Shown here: in pieces, positions 27,059-35,452 of the stretch
Layout of the letters: every line of letters begins with the position of its first letter
How positions within the stretch are numbered: position 1 is the stretch's first letter
Origin: Fidelibacterota bacterium
GTDB lineage: Bacteria > Fidelibacterota > UBA2242 > JAFGTP01
Assembly: GCA_016934035.1 (NCBI GenBank)
Contig: JAFGTP010000040.1
Coordinates: 186,001 to 250,000 of the forward strand
DNA length: 64,000 nucleotides
Direction of reading: 5' to 3'
Position numbers and translations under genes: made by a program
The notes under the pieces: generated by a model
The model's database searches: none
What the model was told of the DNA's origin: nothing
Seen by the model: only the letters and a program-made list of their open reading frames with translations

Positions 27059-28237
27059 TTATATTTCTAGAAATGCTTTTTTAAATTTCTCAATAGACTT
27101 TTCAATTGTTTTCATGGGCACACAGAAGGAAATTCGAAAATAACCAGGTTTTCCAAAACCAGTTCCGGGCGTTGTTAATACAAGGTTATCTTTTAAAATA
27201 TTAATGAATTTGATATCATCAGCAATAGGGCTTTGCGGAAACATATAAAAGGCCCCTTCCGGCCTGGCAATTCGATAACCGATTTTGGTCAACTCATCAA
27301 AAAGAAAATCCCGTCTTTCTTTGTATTGGGAAATATCAACAGTCTGACCGAGTACGTGAGGAATGACCCGCTGCATCAGGGCTGGTGCATTGACAAAGCC
27401 CAGGGTCCGTGTACAAAAACTGGCAGCCTGGAATATTTCATCGGCATCTTCACATTCGGGGCTGATGCCCATATACCCGATCCGTTCTCCTGCCAGAGAG
27501 AGGTCTTTGGAAAATGAGGTGGCAACAATGGTATTACGATAAAATTTGAAAGGTGAATAATAAATACTGTCATCAAAGATGATATTTTTGTAGGGTTCAT
27601 CCCCCAGTATGAAAATCTGAGAACCGAATTCCCGGCTTTTTCGGGTCAAAATTTCAGCCAGTTTTTCATAGGTTTTTTGGGTATAAACCCGTCCGGTGGG
27701 ATTGTTGGGTGAATTGATCACGACAATTTTAGTTTTGGTCGTGATTTTTTTCTCCAGGTCAGCAATATCAGGCAGTAATTCATCGGTTGTGTCGGCGACG
27801 ACTTTTATACCCCCGTGGTTTGTGATGTAAAAAGTATATTCGGCAAAATAGGGCGCAAAAACAATGACTTCATCCCTTGGATTCAATAAGGTTTTCATGA
27901 TAATATTCATGGCCCCGGCTGCACCGACGGTCATAATTACATGGTTGGCTGTAAAATTTATACCGGATTCTGAAGATAATAATTGGGCAACCGGCTCACG
28001 GGTTTCCATGTAACCGGCATTGGGCATGTACCCATGTAAAAAAGGTCGGTTAATAGAGGCCTCCCGGACTAGGGCTTCCTGAAAAGCCTGGGGGGCCATC
28101 AGGTCCGGATTGCCCAGGGAAAAATCAAATACATTTTCAGACCCGTATTGCTTCTTCAGTTCAGCCCCGGCGATGAACATTCTACGAATCCACGATGCGT
28201 TTTTAATACTCTCTCGGATTTCTTTTGCGATAGTCAC
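27059..28237 (-). CDS. Class I/II PLP-dependent aminotransferase
   Basis: A 392-residue fold-type I aminotransferase. The GTG at 28237 is chosen because GGGAGG lies just before it. PLP residues: SPNNPTGRVY, the aspartate and tyrosine in LGDEPYKNIIF, the Schiff-base Lys244 in SFSKDLSLAGERIGYMGIS, and the arginine in GYFRISFCVP. This subgroup is aspartate/alanine aminotransferase-like; the substrate is not clear from motifs. Its place in a VOR operon suggests it moves amino groups between branched-chain or alanine-type amino acids and 2-oxoglutarate to feed the oxidoreductase. Confidence 0.88.
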   Translation of the reverse strand: MTIAKEIRESIKNASWIRRMFIAGAELKKQYGSENVFDFSLGNPDLMAPQAFQEALVREASINRPFLHGYMPNAGYMETREPVAQLLSSESGINFTANHVIMTVGAAGAMNIIMKTLLNPRDEVIVFAPYFAEYTFYITNHGGIKVVADTTDELLPDIADLEKKITTKTKIVVINSPNNPTGRVYTQKTYEKLAEILTRKSREFGSQIFILGDEPYKNIIFDDSIYYSPFKFYRNTIVATSFSKDLSLAGERIGYMGISPECEDADEIFQAASFCTRTLGFVNAPALMQRVIPHVLGQTVDISQYKERRDFLFDELTKIGYRIARPEGAFYMFPQSPIADDIKFINILKDNLVLTTPGTGFGKPGYFRISFCVPMKTIEKSIEKFKKAFLEI

Positions 28238-28257
28238 AATCCCTCCCAAGATATCGA

Positions 28258-28614
28258 CTATTTAACTTCTTCGTAAGCTTTGCCGTAAGTGGCTAATTCT
28301 TTTAAAACGATGGTGAGCATTTTCAGCACCGTAGACAAACCCACCACAGGAATGGTCATCAGCAAGGTGTCCACAATTTCATTTTTAGAGGCCCCTGCCC
28401 GAATTACTTTGGGAATAATGATTTTGATGGCTTCCGGAGCCGGTGAATTCACCTGAATGGCCAGCATAATCAGCTGGCGGGTTTTTTCATCCAGGGAGGC
28501 GCCCAAATTTCCTACTAATTTCTGATAATTTTTGAAATCATCTTTACGGTGTTCCATCATAAAGGTGAGGCCGTCTTTGTCCAGGTCTTCCCATTTAAAA
28601 TCGTCATTCATCAT
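28258..28614 (-). CDS. Carboxymuconolactone decarboxylase-fold protein lacking the CxxC pair
   Basis: A 118-residue all-helical protein with the CMD/AhpD pattern: LDEKTRQLIMLAIQVN, then GASKNEIVDTLLMTIPVVG. AhpD-type members have a redox CxxC and a histidine in the middle helices; here that region reads SPAPEAIKIIIPKVIRAG, with no cysteine in the whole protein. It is therefore not a peroxidase partner. It sits between the two aminotransferase genes, 9 bases from ilvE, in the VOR operon. Its role is unknown; a structural or ligand-binding job is possible. Confidence 0.75.
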   Translation of the reverse strand: MMNDDFKWEDLDKDGLTFMMEHRKDDFKNYQKLVGNLGASLDEKTRQLIMLAIQVNSPAPEAIKIIIPKVIRAGASKNEIVDTLLMTIPVVGLSTVLKMLTIVLKELATYGKAYEEVK

Positions 28615-28623
28615 TGCCTCCGA

Positions 28624-29652
28624 TTATTTAACTTCTGTCAGCCAGTGGTGGTTGTCTTCAATGTCACCAACCTGAAGGGATGTCAGATGTTTGTATAGTT
28701 TTTCCGTAATTGGACCGGGGGTTTTGCCCTGGTCATAAAATCTAAAGGTTTCATCATTGATCAGCATTTCACCGATCGGTGTGATGACCGCAGCTGTTCC
28801 ACAGGCGCCCACCTCCTTGACTCTGCTGATTTCATTAATGCCAAAAGGACGTTCCTCGACTTTAATTCCGAAATCTTTTTCAGCGATTTCCATAATTGAC
28901 CGTCGGGTAACACTGGGTAATATGGCATCGGATTTCGGAGTCACAAAGGTGTTGTCATTTAAAATAAAAAAGATATTGGCAGCTCCCAACTCTTCAAAGT
29001 ACCGGTGTTCTTTGGCGTCGAGATAAACCACTTCAGCATAGCCTTCCTGCCGTGCCTTGGTGACCGGCAACATTCCGGCTGAATAATTTCCGCCGGCTTT
29101 CACATGGCCAATTCCATGGGGAGCAGCCCGGTCAAAATAACTTTCGGCTTTGACTCTGATGGGCTTGAATCCTTCTTTGAAGTAAGGTCCTACGGGAGAC
29201 ACAAAAACGGCAAAGAGGTACTCCGGGGCTGGTTTGACGCCAAGATTGTGCCCGGTTCCGATTAACATGGGGCGTAAATAAAGTGAAGCCCCAAATCCGT
29301 AAGGAGGTACATATTCAATGTTGGCTCTGACCACCTCATTGATCCCTTTCAGAAAAAGATCCAATGGAACTTCCGGCATCATCAGCCTTCTGGCAGAATC
29401 CTGCATACGTTTACCGTTTTCTTCAGGTCGAAACAAATAGACTTTTCCGGAACTGGAACGTTGGGCTTTCATGCCCTCAAAACATTGCTGCCCGTAATGC
29501 AGCGCTGTGGCGCTCTCTTCGATTCTGATATAATCATCTTCCACAAGTCGGCCGGATTCCCACTGGCCTTCTTTCCATCTGGCATGAAACCGAAAAGGGG
29601 CTTTTCGGTATCCAAAATCCAAATTTTTCCAATTGATTGATTTTAAGTCCAT
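28624..29652 (-). CDS. ilvE: Branched-chain amino acid aminotransferase
   Basis: A 342-residue class IV (D-amino acid/branched-chain) aminotransferase that interconverts valine, leucine and isoleucine with their 2-oxoacids. Seen: LHYGQQCFEGMKAQRSSSG, LFRPEENGKRMQDSARRLMM, the Schiff-base Lys185 in GHVKAGGNYSAGM, EVVYLDAKEHRYFEELGAAN, and GACGTAAVITPIGEM, the type II branched-chain enzyme pattern. The ribosome site AGGAG is 6 bases before the ATG. It is the first gene of the minus-strand operon and fixes its theme as branched-chain amino acid metabolism. Confidence 0.95.
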   Translation of the reverse strand: MDLKSINWKNLDFGYRKAPFRFHARWKEGQWESGRLVEDDYIRIEESATALHYGQQCFEGMKAQRSSSGKVYLFRPEENGKRMQDSARRLMMPEVPLDLFLKGINEVVRANIEYVPPYGFGASLYLRPMLIGTGHNLGVKPAPEYLFAVFVSPVGPYFKEGFKPIRVKAESYFDRAAPHGIGHVKAGGNYSAGMLPVTKARQEGYAEVVYLDAKEHRYFEELGAANIFFILNDNTFVTPKSDAILPSVTRRSIMEIAEKDFGIKVEERPFGINEISRVKEVGACGTAAVITPIGEMLINDETFRFYDQGKTPGPITEKLYKHLTSLQVGDIEDNHHWLTEVK

Positions 29653-30057
29653 TAGATACTCCTGGATTCTATTTTTATTTCAAATTCAATATGATTTTGA
29701 CAGGCTTTCTCAAAATTCAAAAAAATGAATGAGTCAAAGGGTATGCCATAGAAAAAAGTTTTTTCCGGAAAAAGTAGATGTTTTTCCTCATCAAAATAGA
29801 AATTACTGAAAAAATTTCTGAAGGGTTAAATAGAACCTCATTCTTGAATTTGGAAAGGTTGCAAACACACATTTTTCAAAAAGTAAGAAAATTGAATCTG
29901 TTAAAATTGGCTTAAGTTGAAGAAATCAATTTTTTATTGGTCTAACTATATGTAAAAATAAAAATTAATAGAAAATTTTTATGAAACCTCAAAATTTGGT
30001 AAAGGAATTGCAACAGTATCGGGTCTAAAGTGAAAAATACCTTAAAAAGGAGGAATT
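29653..30057. other. Divergent promoter region, no gene seen
   Basis: The 405 bases between ilvE and the serine aminotransferase gene are A/T-rich and must hold both divergent promoters. On the minus strand TTGAGA, 16 bases, TATTGA precedes ilvE, a weak candidate. On the plus side I see no convincing pair. No open frame or riboswitch fold is recognisable, though the length would allow one. Confidence 0.45.
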
Positions 30058-31140
30058 ATGCACAAGAAATTATTTATTCCCGGACCGGTTGATGTACGTC
30101 CTGAAGTGCTGAAAGCAATGGGGACACCGATGATTGGTCACCGAACCAAAGATGCAACCGAACTGCAAAAAAGTGTTTCCCAAAAATTGCAAAAGGTTTT
30201 CCATACTGAGAACCCGATCCTGCTTTCAACTACCTCAGGAACTGGTTTAATGGAAGGCTCCATTCGGTCGTTGACAGCCAAACGAGCAGTAGTCTTTTCC
30301 GTTGGTGCTTTTGGCGACCGCTGGGCGGAACTGTCTGAATCCAATAATGTCCCGACAGACCTGGTCCGTTCAGAATGGGGACAGCCGACGACACCTGAAA
30401 TGGTAGACAAGTACCTGTCCACTGGAAAATACGATGTTTTTACCATCACTCACAATGAGACTTCCACCAGTGTCATGAACCCCATGGAAGCCATTGCCGA
30501 AGTCAAAGCAAAATATCCTGATGTACTCTGGCTGGTTGATTCTGTTTCAGCCATGGGCGGGGCCAAACTGGAAGTTGATAAACTTGGTATTGATGTGTGC
30601 ATTACTTCTACCCAAAAGGCCTTGGGGCTGCCCCCGGGTATGTCAATCTGTTCCGTCACAACAAAAGCACTAAAACACGGCGAACAGGTAAAATACAGAG
30701 GCTCTTATTTAGACTTGCTCCAATTATATGAATATGTTGAAAAAAAACCTTATCAATATCCATCCACACCATCACTTTCTCATATGTTCGCCCTGGATTA
30801 TCAGTTAAATTATATACTCAATGAAGAAGGACTGGAAAACCGCTATTCCAGACATCTGAAAATGGCAGAAATCACACGGGCATGGGCCAAAAAACATTTT
30901 GATACTTTTGCGGCAGAAGGTTATCAGTCCGTGACACTGACCAATGTTGCCAACACAAAGGGTATTTCTGTTAAAGACCTGATTGCCAGAGTCGGCGAAC
31001 GTGGCTATTTGCTGGCCAATGGTTATGGCGACATGAAAGAAAAGACCTTCAGAATAGCCCATATGGCTGATACAACAATCGAAGAACTTCAGGAATACCT
31101 GATGGTCCTGGAAGAAGAAATAGCTAAATTAAAAAGTTAA
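30058..31140 (+). CDS. Class V aminotransferase, probable phosphoserine aminotransferase (AGXT-like)
   Basis: A 360-residue PLP enzyme of the alanine:glyoxylate/serine:pyruvate type: LFIPGPVDVRPEVLKAMGTP at the start, ISTTSG-like LSTTSGTGLMEGSI, LVDSVSAMGGAKLEVD, and Schiff-base Lys187 in STQKALGLPPGM. Family members beside serA in thermotogales and clostridia act as phosphoserine aminotransferases, and the same pairing here supports 3-phosphohydroxypyruvate to phosphoserine conversion. True SerC enzymes are a different class V branch. The ribosome site AAAAAGGAGG is near perfect. Confidence 0.85.
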   Translation: MHKKLFIPGPVDVRPEVLKAMGTPMIGHRTKDATELQKSVSQKLQKVFHTENPILLSTTSGTGLMEGSIRSLTAKRAVVFSVGAFGDRWAELSESNNVPTDLVRSEWGQPTTPEMVDKYLSTGKYDVFTITHNETSTSVMNPMEAIAEVKAKYPDVLWLVDSVSAMGGAKLEVDKLGIDVCITSTQKALGLPPGMSICSVTTKALKHGEQVKYRGSYLDLLQLYEYVEKKPYQYPSTPSLSHMFALDYQLNYILNEEGLENRYSRHLKMAEITRAWAKKHFDTFAAEGYQSVTLTNVANTKGISVKDLIARVGERGYLLANGYGDMKEKTFRIAHMADTTIEELQEYLMVLEEEIAKLKS

Positions 31141-31245
31141 AATAATCGATAATCAAACCGCCAAAATCAGAGACCAGCGCAGGTGACATTGTTCAAGAAG
31201 GAATGTGTTCTCTGGAAGAAAGCGGATCATTGGGAGAGAGCGCAA

Positions 31246-32139
31246 ATGAAAGTACTATTAAATGACGGACTGAGTCAAAATGGGTTGGAAATTTTTGAAA
31301 AAGCTGGTATTAAATATGATAAAAATCACTATGAAGGTGATGAACTTCTCGAAAAAATCAAACATTTTGATGGAATTCTGGTGCGTTCAGCAACAACGGT
31401 AACCAAAGAAATCATTGATGCTGGAATAAACCTTAAAGCCATTGCCCGGGCCGGTACCGGAATTGACAATATTGACCATGTTTACGCCGCATCAAAAGGC
31501 ATTCCTGTACTCAATACTCCGGGAGCAAATTCAGCTTCGGTTTCAGAACTGGTTTTCGGACATTTTTTCAATCTCGCCCGGTATATTTCTGAATCCAAAA
31601 GGACTATGGCCCTGGGTGAATGGAATAAAAACCAGTACAAAGGCTACGAACTGGCGGGAAAAACCCTCGGTGTAGTCGGCTTTGGAAGAATCGGAAAAAT
31701 TACGGCCGGTATCGGATTGGCCCTGGGAATGAAAGTACTCGCATACGATGTCATGAATATCAATTCCGATATGAATGTCAAAGTGGTCAGCAAAGAACAG
31801 TTGCTCAATGAATCGGATTTTATTTCGATTCATGTGCCGAAACTGGATAAACCCTTTATCGGAACTGAAGAATTAAAAATGATGAAGAAGAGTGCATTTC
31901 TTGTCAATTGTTCCCGCGGCGGTGTTGTGGATGAAACCGCATTACTGGAGGCACTAAACAACGGAATAATCGCCGGTGCAGGTCTTGATGTATGGGAAAA
32001 TGAGCCCCATCCAAATTCGGTGCTGGTGAAACATCCGAAAGTTTCCGCTACCTGCCATATTGGCGCCAACACTTATGATGCGCTGGACAGGGTTGGTATC
32101 GAAATCGCTGAAAAAATGGTTGCAGAATTAATGAAATAA
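31246..32139 (+). CDS. serA: D-3-phosphoglycerate dehydrogenase, short form
   Basis: A 297-residue NAD-dependent 2-hydroxyacid dehydrogenase that starts serine synthesis. The start is the ATG at 31246 with GGGAG upstream. Motifs: ILVRSATTVTKEIID, IARAGTGIDNID, LGVVGFGRIGK for NAD, NCSRGGVVDETALLEAL with the substrate arginine, LDVWENEPHP with the glutamate, and the catalytic histidine in ATCHIGANTYD. It lacks the C-terminal ACT and intervening domains, so it is not expected to show serine feedback through ACT. It lies 105 bases after the aminotransferase gene. Confidence 0.92.
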   Translation: MKVLLNDGLSQNGLEIFEKAGIKYDKNHYEGDELLEKIKHFDGILVRSATTVTKEIIDAGINLKAIARAGTGIDNIDHVYAASKGIPVLNTPGANSASVSELVFGHFFNLARYISESKRTMALGEWNKNQYKGYELAGKTLGVVGFGRIGKITAGIGLALGMKVLAYDVMNINSDMNVKVVSKEQLLNESDFISIHVPKLDKPFIGTEELKMMKKSAFLVNCSRGGVVDETALLEALNNGIIAGAGLDVWENEPHPNSVLVKHPKVSATCHIGANTYDALDRVGIEIAEKMVAELMK

Positions 32140-32147
32140 AAAAATAA

Positions 32148-32224
32148 ACGCAGAGATCGCAAAGTATGCACAAAACACGCAGAGAAAAATATCAAATTTC
32201 TCTGCGTTCTCTTTGTCTCTGTGG
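32148..32224. repeat. CGCAGAG-type palindromic intergenic repeat
   Basis: Between serA and the DUF1015 gene, ACGCAGAGAAA (32177-32187) and TTTCTCTGCGT (32197-32207) form an 11-bp stem with a 9-base loop. Outer copies of the same words, CGCAGAG and GCAAAG on the left and CTTTG and TCTCTG on the right, extend the cruciform. This matches the dispersed CGCAGAGA-rich hairpin element found in intergenic DNA of many unrelated bacteria. Confidence 0.75.
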
Positions 32225-32244
32225 CAAAATTAAAAGGAATAAAA

Positions 32245-33492
32245 ATGGTAAAAATCAAAGGTTTTAAAGGAATTCGACCGAAAAAGCAACTGGCAGACAA
32301 AATTGCATCTTATCCCTATGATGTAATCAATTCCCATGAAGCCAGGGAACTGGTTAAAGGAAATCCCTATTCTTTTTTGCATGTTGTCAAATCCGAAGTC
32401 GATTTGCCCCAAAACATTGATCTTTATTCGGAACAGGTATATCTCAAGGCGGCTGAAAATTTGAAAAAAATGGTTTCGGAAGGCTGGATGATTCAGGATG
32501 AATCTGAAAAAATGTATATCTATCGTCAGGTAATGAATGGTCATGAGCAGTACGGCCTGGTTGTAGACTCATCTGTTCAGGATTATCTCGAAGCAAAGAT
32601 CAAAATCCATGAATTGACCCGTGAAGCCAAAGAAAAAGACCGCATCAATCACGTCAAATACACTAATGCCAATACCGGCCCTGTGTTTTTGACATATCCG
32701 GGCCAGGATAATATTAATAAAATTGTTGCTGAAATCGTTACAAGTAAACCGGAATATGATTTCACTGCCGATGACGGGATCAGACATACAATGTGGGTTA
32801 TTGATGACAAATCAGTGATTGACCAATTGGTTGAAATTTTTGCTCAGATTCCTTTTACTTATGTAGCTGACGGCCACCATCGCTCCAAATCAGCTGCAAT
32901 GGTGGGGGAGATGAGGAAGAAGGAAAATCCATATCATACTGGTGAGGAAGAATACAACTGGTTTTTGGCAGTGATTTTTCCTGATAATCAGTTAAAAATT
33001 CTTGATTACAATCGTGTCGTCAAAGACCTGAATGGTTTATCCGTAGATGGATTTTTGGATAAAGTGCTTGAAAAATTTGAAATCGCACCCACTGATTGTA
33101 TGGAAGATGCCCGGCCCAAGGATTACGCCCACTTTGGAATGTATCTGGATGGCCAATGGTATTATCTTCAGGCCAAAGAAAGTATTTATGATAAAAATGA
33201 TCCGGTCGAGAGCCTGGATGTTTCCATTCTATACAATCATATATTGGTGCCAATACTGGGAATTGGCGACCCGCGCACCGATGATAGAATCGATTTTATC
33301 GGAGGCATTCGTGGGTTGGCTGAACTTCAAAAACGTGTAGATAGTGGCGAAATGGCTGTTGCTTTCGCAATGTATCCAACCTCGATCCAGCAATTGATGT
33401 CTATTGCTGATGCTGGTCAGATCATGCCGCCGAAATCCACCTGGTTTGAACCCAAATTGAGAAGCGGTTTGATCCTTCACGATTTAGACTAA
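32245..33492 (+). CDS. DUF1015 protein linked to serine synthesis
   Basis: A 415-residue soluble protein of the DUF1015 family. The start is the ATG at 32245 with AAAAGGA upstream. Family marks: FKGIRPKKQLADKIASYPYD at the N-terminus, VKYTNANTGPVFLTYPG, and ADGHHRSKSAAMVGEM with the core at residues 208-213, and a C-terminal MYPTSIQQLMSIADAGQIMP with PPKSTWFEPKLRSGL. DUF1015 genes often stand next to serA and the class V aminotransferase, as here. The DGHHR core resembles the phosphate-binding motif of ParB/SerK-type serine kinases, so a role in serine or phosphoserine handling is likely, but the reaction is not established to my knowledge. Confidence 0.9.
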   Translation: MVKIKGFKGIRPKKQLADKIASYPYDVINSHEARELVKGNPYSFLHVVKSEVDLPQNIDLYSEQVYLKAAENLKKMVSEGWMIQDESEKMYIYRQVMNGHEQYGLVVDSSVQDYLEAKIKIHELTREAKEKDRINHVKYTNANTGPVFLTYPGQDNINKIVAEIVTSKPEYDFTADDGIRHTMWVIDDKSVIDQLVEIFAQIPFTYVADGHHRSKSAAMVGEMRKKENPYHTGEEEYNWFLAVIFPDNQLKILDYNRVVKDLNGLSVDGFLDKVLEKFEIAPTDCMEDARPKDYAHFGMYLDGQWYYLQAKESIYDKNDPVESLDVSILYNHILVPILGIGDPRTDDRIDFIGGIRGLAELQKRVDSGEMAVAFAMYPTSIQQLMSIADAGQIMPPKSTWFEPKLRSGLILHDLD

Positions 33493-33519
33493 TGGAAGCT
33501 AAAAAAATGACATACCGTC

Positions 33520-33557
33520 CGGCCTGCTTTTTAAAAACAGGCCGAAGGTTTTATTTT
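33520..33557 (+). terminator. Terminator after the serine cluster
   Basis: CGGCCTG (33520-33526) pairs with CAGGCCG (33538-33544) and the middle TTTTT/AAAAA extends the stem across a one-base bulge. The sequence AAGGTTTTATTTTTATT follows. It lies 28 bases past the DUF1015 stop. Confidence 0.8.
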
Positions 33558-33642
33558 TATTGACGATGAATTTGACATTTTTAATAGATATGTCAGATAA
33601 TTGTCCATTTTTTTATTAAAAACCTTGATTATCCAGAAACTA

Positions 33643-33648
33643 TATAAT
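33643..33648 (+). promoter_or_regulatory. Putative -10 box of the yceD-fab operon
   Basis: A perfect TATAAT lies 18 bases before the yceD ATG, downstream of the preceding terminator. No good -35 box is placed 17 bases upstream, so the promoter may be extended or need a regulator. The yceD start has no clear Shine-Dalgarno sequence. Confidence 0.4.
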
Positions 33649-33666
33649 AAATTTTCCAGCCTGAAT

Positions 33667-34155
33667 ATGAAGATAAAAAGAAGTTCTTTTACTGAAGAAA
33701 AACAAATAGTTAGGTCTGAATTAACTTGTAAAAGTCTCGAGTTAAACGAAGAGGGCCTGCAGGATCCTGTAAGAGTAGAAGCAAAAATTGCACGTACCGG
33801 CAGTTGTTTGACAGTTGAATGTAGTATCAAAATTAAAACGCACTTTAACTGCGACCGTTGTCTGGATGAATATGATTCAGAAATTTCAACGATAGCAGAA
33901 TTTGTCATTACCAGTGACCATCACATGGTTGCTGATACTGATGACATGGTTTTTGTATCAGCACATGAGGATGAAGTGGACATCAGTCCCAATATCAGAG
34001 AAGCAATCATTCTTGCCTTGCCATACAAAAGATTATGTAAAGAGGGTTGCAAGGGGCTTTGTGCTTCCTGTGGAAAAAACCTCAACGAAGGAAGTTGTGA
34101 TTGTAAAACCGAAATAACTGACCCGATATGGGAAAGATTAAAAGAAATAAAATAA
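33667..34155 (+). CDS. yceD: YceD/DUF177 metal-binding protein
   Basis: A 162-residue protein of the DUF177 family, nearly always encoded just before rpmF and linked to 23S rRNA accumulation. Cysteine pairs are visible: FNCDRCLDEYD in the middle and CKEGCKGLCASCGKNLNEG near the C-terminus, probably zinc sites. The start at 33667 (MKIKRSSFTEEKQIVRSEL) fits the family; an earlier start would add 22 residues across the probable promoter. It is 16 bases before rpmF. Confidence 0.88.
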   Translation: MKIKRSSFTEEKQIVRSELTCKSLELNEEGLQDPVRVEAKIARTGSCLTVECSIKIKTHFNCDRCLDEYDSEISTIAEFVITSDHHMVADTDDMVFVSAHEDEVDISPNIREAIILALPYKRLCKEGCKGLCASCGKNLNEGSCDCKTEITDPIWERLKEIK

Positions 34156-34171
34156 ATGGAGGATTTTAACA

Positions 34172-34354
34172 TTGGCATTACCAAAAAGAAGAATATCCCT
34201 GTCTAATAAAAGAAAACGTAGAACCCATTGGAAATTAACCCCAACAAATTCTACCAAATGCGCCAACTGTGGTGAACAGAAATTGCCCCACAGAGCATGT
34301 CCCAGTTGTGGATATTACAAAGGCAGACAGGTAATCGAAGCAAAAGAAGCATAG
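34172..34354 (+). CDS. rpmF: Ribosomal protein L32, TTG start
   Basis: A 60-residue large-subunit ribosomal protein. The sequence ALPKRRISLSNKRKRRTHWK is diagnostic, and the zinc site is CANC with CPSCGYYKGR. Translation begins at TTG (34172), set by GGAGG nine bases upstream; there is no ATG in the right place. In many bacteria plsX lies between rpmF and fabH; here it is absent and a hairpin occupies the gap. Confidence 0.95.
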   Translation: MALPKRRISLSNKRKRRTHWKLTPTNSTKCANCGEQKLPHRACPSCGYYKGRQVIEAKEA

Positions 34355-34376
34355 GCTTTTTATCAAAGAATATTTT

Positions 34377-34447
34377 ATTGCTTATTAAACAAATAGTTTT
34401 TACTTTCACAGGAATCTATAATTATTTGTTTTCTAAGCAATTTTTTT
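34377..34447 (+). terminator. Attenuator-like hairpin between rpmF and fabH
   Basis: ATTGCTTA (34377-34384) pairs with TAAGCAAT (34434-34441) and AAACAAATA (34387-34395) pairs with TATTTGTTT (34423-34431), giving 17 bp with a 2-by-2 internal loop around a 27-base loop. Six T bases follow at once. It has the form of a rho-independent terminator placed inside the operon, so it may partly separate ribosomal protein expression from fatty acid synthesis genes. Confidence 0.65.
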
Positions 34448-34459
34448 ATAGGGGATTTT

Positions 34460-35452
34460 ATGAGTAAAATAGTGCCCACTATTACTGCTATTGGTAAATA
34501 TGTTCCTGAAAAAATACTGACCAACAAAGATTTGGAAAAAATAGTTGATACCACAGATGAGTGGATTACAACTCGAACCGGTATTAAAGAGCGAAGAATA
34601 GCTACTGCTGATCAGGCTTCTTCTGACCTGGCCGCAGAAGCTTTCAAAGATATGCAGGCAAAATTTGGCGTTGATCCCAAATCCATCGATTGCATTGTTG
34701 TACCGACGGTCACGCCGGATATGTTCTTTCCGTCTACAGCTGCTCTGATTCAGAAAAAAATTGGTGCCGTAAATGCTTGGGGATTTGATTTATCCGCTGC
34801 CTGTTCCGGATTTTTGTATGCTCTGGAAGTGGCATCCAATTTACTTCAAACCGGCAAATACAAAAAAATTCTGGTGGCCGGTGCTGAAAAAATGAGTTCA
34901 ATCACTGATTATACTGACAGAAATACCTGTGTTCTGTTTGGTGATGGCGCCGGAATTGTCCTGATCGAACCGACCACTGATGATACAGGCATCATTGATA
35001 TTGATCTGAAAATGGACAGTATCGGAACTGAGTTTTTATATATGAAAGCCGGTGGAAGTGCGAATCCCGCCAGCCATGAAACTGTTGATAAAAAATGGCA
35101 TTATGTTTACCAGGATGGCCGTCCGGTTTACAAATATGCCGTCAGCCGAATGGTACAGGCAGGTGTTGATATGGTCGAAAAACATCATTACACAGGTCAG
35201 GACCTGAAGTTGTTTGTTCCCCATCAGGCCAACCAAAGGATTATCGAAGCCTGTGCAAACCGTCTCAATCTTCGCGATGATCAGGTCTTGTCAAATATTC
35301 ACAAATATGCCAATACAACTGCTGCCACTATTCCTTTGGGACTGGCAGATGCTCTGGAAGAAGGACGTCTGAAAAAAGGCGACCTGGTTCTGCTGACAGC
35401 CTTTGGCGGTGGATTTACCTGGGGTGCTGCCTTATTGAGATGGAGTATCTAA
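34460..35452 (+). CDS. fabH: 3-oxoacyl-ACP synthase III
   Basis: A 330-residue condensing enzyme that starts fatty acid synthesis from acyl-CoA and malonyl-ACP. The triad is Cys115 in LSAACSGFLYALEVAS, the histidine in VPHQANQRIIEA and the asparagine in KYANTTAATIPLGL. TTDEWITTRTGIKERRIA is the CoA-binding N-terminal signature. GGGG lies upstream of the ATG. Its last base is shared with the start of fabD. Branched acyl-CoA from the VOR operon could be a primer in this organism, which is inference. Confidence 0.96.
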   Translation: MSKIVPTITAIGKYVPEKILTNKDLEKIVDTTDEWITTRTGIKERRIATADQASSDLAAEAFKDMQAKFGVDPKSIDCIVVPTVTPDMFFPSTAALIQKKIGAVNAWGFDLSAACSGFLYALEVASNLLQTGKYKKILVAGAEKMSSITDYTDRNTCVLFGDGAGIVLIEPTTDDTGIIDIDLKMDSIGTEFLYMKAGGSANPASHETVDKKWHYVYQDGRPVYKYAVSRMVQAGVDMVEKHHYTGQDLKLFVPHQANQRIIEACANRLNLRDDQVLSNIHKYANTTAATIPLGLADALEEGRLKKGDLVLLTAFGGGFTWGAALLRWSI

